A stretch of DNA of 64,000 bases from Rhodocyclales bacterium (GTDB taxonomy: Bacteria; Pseudomonadota; Gammaproteobacteria; Burkholderiales; Rhodocyclaceae). The stretch spans positions 1 through 64,000 of the forward strand of contig JACRLX010000024.1 in the NCBI GenBank assembly GCA_016235165.1. The letters run 5' to 3'. This document shows positions 61,193-64,000 of this stretch, in pieces; the first letter of the stretch is position 1; the number at the start of each line of letters is the position of its first letter. Made by a program: the position numbers and the translations under genes. The notes below the pieces were generated by a model. The model saw only the letters and a program-made list of their open reading frames with translations. It made no database searches and was not told the DNA's origin.

Positions 61193-62449
61193 TCAATTCG
61201 CCTCGGTTCCCAACTGCTGCACCCAGAGTACCGATTCCGCGAGAAGTTCGCCCATCATCGCCACGGATGCCTTGTCGCCAAAGGAGGCAAGCCGGTCTTT
61301 CACCCCGGCAACGTCGTTCTGGTCATAGCATTCCAGCAATGCCAGCATGTTGCCCAGGATCCCTTGGCGATGGGACAGCGCGACGCGAACCTCCTGGTCG
61401 AGCGCGATGTGCGCCAGCATGTCGGTCATCGAGATATGCAGCGCAGCCGGTACCACCGACATCAGCCCGGTGAGGAAAGCCGGCTCGCGTAGCCGTTTGA
61501 TTTCCGGCTGGAGCCGTTCGGCGAGAAGCTCCATGAAGCGTCCGCGCAATGCTGCCAGCTGCAGCAAGGGATTGCGCGCGAAATCGAGTTTGTCGCCCTG
61601 GGCAAAAATCAACAGATGCAGCCAGCGCTGCAATTGCCTGGTGCCCACGGCCGTGATGGCGTTGCGGATCGAGGTTACCCGCTTGCGCATGCCGCTGCCC
61701 ACCGAGTTCGCCAGACGCAGAAGATTGATCACCAGCGCCGGTTCCGCGCGGAATGCTTCGTCCAGGCTGACCAGATCGGCCTCCTCGGCGAGGAGCCGGG
61801 AAATGCGTAGCAAGCCATGAATCGACGCATCCAGCTTGCGGCCTTCGATCACCACCGGCTCCGCAAAATAAAAGCCCTGGAACAGGTCGAAGCCAAGCAG
61901 GGTGCAGATTTCCTTTTGCGCCTGGGTGGCGATTCCGGTGGCGATCAATTGGCGCCGGGTTGTCGCCATGGTTCGGGTCACGGCCTGGAGGTTTGCTGGC
62001 GGTACCGTCGCCAGATCAACCTTGATCCATTCCGCCAGTTCTACCATGGGCCATACCCCCTCGCCGATTTCGCCTATGCCTTGCAGGCAGAAGCGATAGC
62101 CATGCTCACGCAGCCGGCGGCAGCGTTCGAGTGTGCCTTCGCCTCTCAACGCTTTGCCATCCACCTCCAGCACGACGGTTTTGGCCGGCAAAAATTCGAC
62201 GAAATCCGCGCTCAGGAAATCGCCGTCGACGCGAATGAAGGTCAAGGCCTGGCCAAAAGCGTCCGCCAGCCCGAGTTCGGCAAAGGCCTTGCAGACCATG
62301 TCGGCCGTAGCGATGGCATGATCGATCGGCGCCACCGCGGTATCGTGAAACTGGAGCTCATAACCTGTCAGGGATTGGCTGCCGTCAAGTATGGGCTGGC
62401 GCCCGATGAACACTTCCCTGAGTTGATCCCGATCGGTGTCTGGCTTCAT
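61193..62449 (-). CDS. EAL-HDOD protein (YuxH-like)
   Basis: 418 residues. A degenerate EAL domain (FIGRQPILDGSQSLTGYELQFHD; ELQ at the EAL position and FCLQGIGEIG where DDFG should be) followed by an HDOD domain (SRLLAEEADLVSLDEAFRAEPALVINLLRLANSVGSGMRK). Likely non-catalytic and a c-di-GMP or stress effector. Convergent with the thiolase gene. Confidence 0.9.
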   Translation of the reverse strand: MKPDTDRDQLREVFIGRQPILDGSQSLTGYELQFHDTAVAPIDHAIATADMVCKAFAELGLADAFGQALTFIRVDGDFLSADFVEFLPAKTVVLEVDGKALRGEGTLERCRRLREHGYRFCLQGIGEIGEGVWPMVELAEWIKVDLATVPPANLQAVTRTMATTRRQLIATGIATQAQKEICTLLGFDLFQGFYFAEPVVIEGRKLDASIHGLLRISRLLAEEADLVSLDEAFRAEPALVINLLRLANSVGSGMRKRVTSIRNAITAVGTRQLQRWLHLLIFAQGDKLDFARNPLLQLAALRGRFMELLAERLQPEIKRLREPAFLTGLMSVVPAALHISMTDMLAHIALDQEVRVALSHRQGILGNMLALLECYDQNDVAGVKDRLASFGDKASVAMMGELLAESVLWVQQLGTEAN

Positions 62450-62506
62450 GGTCTGGCAATCGACAGGTATTGGACTTGAGACCGGAGGATACCGGATGCT
62501 GTGGGC

Positions 62507-63082
62507 TCAGCGCGCGATATGGGTCGCAATCCAGGCGCGCAGTGACGCGAGATCGCCGGCGAAATTGCCTGGCCGCATCAGGCTGACGCCAAACACATAG
62601 GCGTAAAGCAGCAGGCTGCGCGCCTGTGCTTCCTCGTTGGGGAGTCCGCAGGCAAGGAATAGCCGGAAAGCGCAACGCAGGCGTTCAGCATCGACTTCCT
62701 CGACCACCGCCACGGCTTGCGGGTCGCGCCGAGCCCAGTCCCGCACGGCGGCCTCGATGGCGATCCCCTTGCGGTTGCGTGCCGAAGAATAGACTTCGAT
62801 GGTGTGGAGCAGGGCTTCGGCCTCGGCTCCCGGTGCGGCCTGAGTCTGCTTGCGGATGTCGCGGATGCGGCCGTCCTTCCAGAACTCGAGCACGGCACTC
62901 TGTAGATCGCGCCTGTCCTTGAAATGCCAGTAAAAGCTGCCCTTGGTGACGCCCAGGCGCTTGGCCAGACCCTCGACCCGCAAGCGCTCCGCACCATGTT
63001 CGGCCAGGATGGCGATCGCGCCCCTGATCCAGGCATCGCGATCGAGCATGACGCGACTGACTTTGGCGGGTTTGTTTTCCAT
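62507..63082 (-). CDS. TetR-family transcriptional regulator
   Basis: 191 residues from ATG 63082. The HTH lies in GAERLRVEGLAKRLGVTKGSFYWHFKDR; the rest is the ligand domain. An operator-like CCATAC-N6-GTAT overlaps its own start (63079-63094) and a perfect-armed version lies at 63131-63148, so it probably controls itself and etfBA. It probably senses an acyl-CoA, by analogy with FadR/PsrA-type regulators. Confidence 0.88.
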   Translation of the reverse strand: MENKPAKVSRVMLDRDAWIRGAIAILAEHGAERLRVEGLAKRLGVTKGSFYWHFKDRRDLQSAVLEFWKDGRIRDIRKQTQAAPGAEAEALLHTIEVYSSARNRKGIAIEAAVRDWARRDPQAVAVVEEVDAERLRCAFRLFLACGLPNEEAQARSLLLYAYVFGVSLMRPGNFAGDLASLRAWIATHIAR

Positions 63083-63148
63083 ACGGTTGGGTATTGAATT
63101 TTGTATTGCAATGCGGTAGTATCGCACAGTCCATACCGTAGCGTATGG
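63079..63148. promoter_or_regulatory. etfBA promoter and paired TetR operators
   Basis: For etfB: TTGAAT (63094-63099), 17-bp spacer, TAGTAT (63117-63122). Operators: CCATAC-GGTTGG-GTAT (63079-63094, over the tetR start) and CCATAC-CGTAGC-GTATGG (63131-63148, just after the expected start). A dimer at each could repress both divergent genes. Confidence 0.7.
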
Positions 63149-63212
63149 AAAGGTGGCCGTGGAATAGTGGCTACAATGCTTTTTTCGATCAGACAAAACT
63201 AAGGAGACCCGC

Positions 63213-63965
63213 TTGAAAATCCTCGTTCCGGTCAAGCGCGTGATTGACTACAACGTCAAGGTTCGCGTCAAGGCAGACGGCACTGGTGTCGATCTGGCGA
63301 ATGTGAAGATGTCGATGAATCCGTTCGACGAAATTGCCGTCGAGGAGGCCATGCGGCTCAAGGAAGGGGGCAAGGCAAGCGAAGTCGTCGCCGTCTCCTG
63401 CGGCCTCACCGCCTGCCAGGAAACCCTGCGTACCGCGATGGCGATCGGCGCCGACCGGTCCATCCTGGTCGAAACAGACGTCGAACTGCAGCCGCTGGCG
63501 GTGGCCAAGCTGCTGGCCGCCGTGGCGAAGAAGGAAGGCCCACAACTGATCATCCTCGGCAAGCAGGCGATCGACGACGACTCCAACCAGACCGGCCAGA
63601 TGCTGGCCGCCCTGCTCGGCTGGTCGCAGGCCACCTTCGCCTCGAAGGTGGTGATCGGCGAGGGCAAGGCCACGGTCACCCGCGAGATCGACGGCGGCCT
63701 CGAAACCCTGGAAATCAGCCTGCCGGCCATCGTCACCACCGACCTGCGCCTCAACGAGCCGCGCTACGCCACGCTGCCCAACATCATGAAGGCCAAGAAG
63801 AAGCCGTTGGAAGTGGTGAAGCCGGCCGACCTCGGCGTCGATGTCGCACCGCGTCTTGCCACGGTAAGCGTCGCCGAGCCGCCCAAGCGCAGTGCCGGTA
63901 TCAAGGTGGCCGATGTCGCCGCCCTGGTCGATAAACTCAAGAACGAAGCCAAGGTGATCGCATGA
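63213..63965 (+). CDS. etfB: Electron transfer flavoprotein beta subunit
   Basis: 250 residues from TTG 63213, with AAGGAGA upstream. The N-terminus [20 protein letters not shown], the AMP-site region [21 protein letters not shown] and the [29 protein letters not shown] signature are clear. It shuttles electrons from acyl-CoA dehydrogenases to ETF-quinone oxidoreductase. The stop overlaps etfA by 4 bases. Confidence 0.96.
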   Translation: MKILVPVKRVIDYNVKVRVKADGTGVDLANVKMSMNPFDEIAVEEAMRLKEGGKASEVVAVSCGLTACQETLRTAMAIGADRSILVETDVELQPLAVAKLLAAVAKKEGPQLIILGKQAIDDDSNQTGQMLAALLGWSQATFASKVVIGEGKATVTREIDGGLETLEISLPAIVTTDLRLNEPRYATLPNIMKAKKKPLEVVKPADLGVDVAPRLATVSVAEPPKRSAGIKVADVAALVDKLKNEAKVIA

Positions 63966-64000
63966 GCCTCCTCGTCATTGCAGAACACGATAACGCCAGC
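63962..64000 (+). CDS. etfA: Electron transfer flavoprotein alpha subunit (5' end only)
   Basis: Thirteen codons ([13 protein letters not shown]) before the window ends, the usual N-terminus of EtfA. ATGA overlap with etfB. Confidence 0.85.
   Translation, partial: MSLLVIAEHDNAS

Overview
The window looks like a chromosomal segment of a high-G+C betaproteobacterium, most likely a Rhodocyclales/Sterolibacteriaceae-type facultative anaerobe (Sulfuritalea-like; this is inference). The reasons are a complete oxidative (reverse) dsr sulfur-oxidation operon, a phenylacetyl-CoA epoxidase operon, a beta-oxidation/ETF block and an Rnf complex combined with a pyruvate:ferredoxin oxidoreductase. No rRNA, tRNA or CRISPR array was seen.

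Layout. 1-2.8 kb: an IS200/IS605-type transposase, hairpin-rich DNA, a secreted WD40 protein of visibly lower G+C and a HigBA-like toxin-antitoxin pair with a sharp promoter/operator. 3-10 kb: housekeeping and small-protein genes (cupin, flavodoxin-fold oxidoreductase, GlpD, LysE exporter, TfoX-N, SRPBCC, GFA, pentapeptide, lipase), several with ATGA/GTGA overlaps. 10.3-21.8 kb: rnfB, a giant nifJ broken by one in-frame amber codon, rnfCDGEA, a small Cys-rich membrane protein and a ferredoxin-NADP reductase. 21.9-27.1 kb: signalling (tandem CZB protein, haem-c-sensor GGDEF-EAL protein, diguanylate cyclase).

27.2-40.6 kb (minus strand): dsrABEFHCMKLJOPNR followed by a SUMT gene for sirohaem, the full set for oxidising sulfur delivered as persulfide through DsrEFH/DsrC to DsrAB and the DsrMKJOP membrane complex. 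40.8-44.0 kb (plus strand, divergent): a tight accessory cassette holding a 78-aa protein, a Cas6/Cmx6-like protein, a tandem TusA, a DsrC paralogue without any cysteine, an unknown 201-aa protein and a TauD-like dioxygenase. This is the most intriguing block, since an RNA-endonuclease-like fold sits among sulfur-carrier genes with no CRISPR array in sight.

44-46 kb: HDOD and MBL-fold genes and a 45-codon gene. 46.1-50 kb: paaABCDE behind a strong promoter with an inverted-repeat operator. 50-55.6 kb: mixed small genes (OB-fold, lipoprotein, rhodanese, EF-hand, IclR, exonuclease, isochorismatase). 55.7-64 kb: acyl-CoA dehydrogenase, FadJ-type bifunctional enzyme, thiolase, an EAL-HDOD protein, a TetR regulator and etfBA (etfA cut by the window end), so that electrons from acyl-CoA oxidation pass to ETF.

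Two dispersed repeat families run through the window: IS200-end-like palindromes, and a 23-bp GC-rich repeat (about 11 copies) found both between genes and in frame inside nifJ, rnfG, dsrK, dsrJ and paaC.
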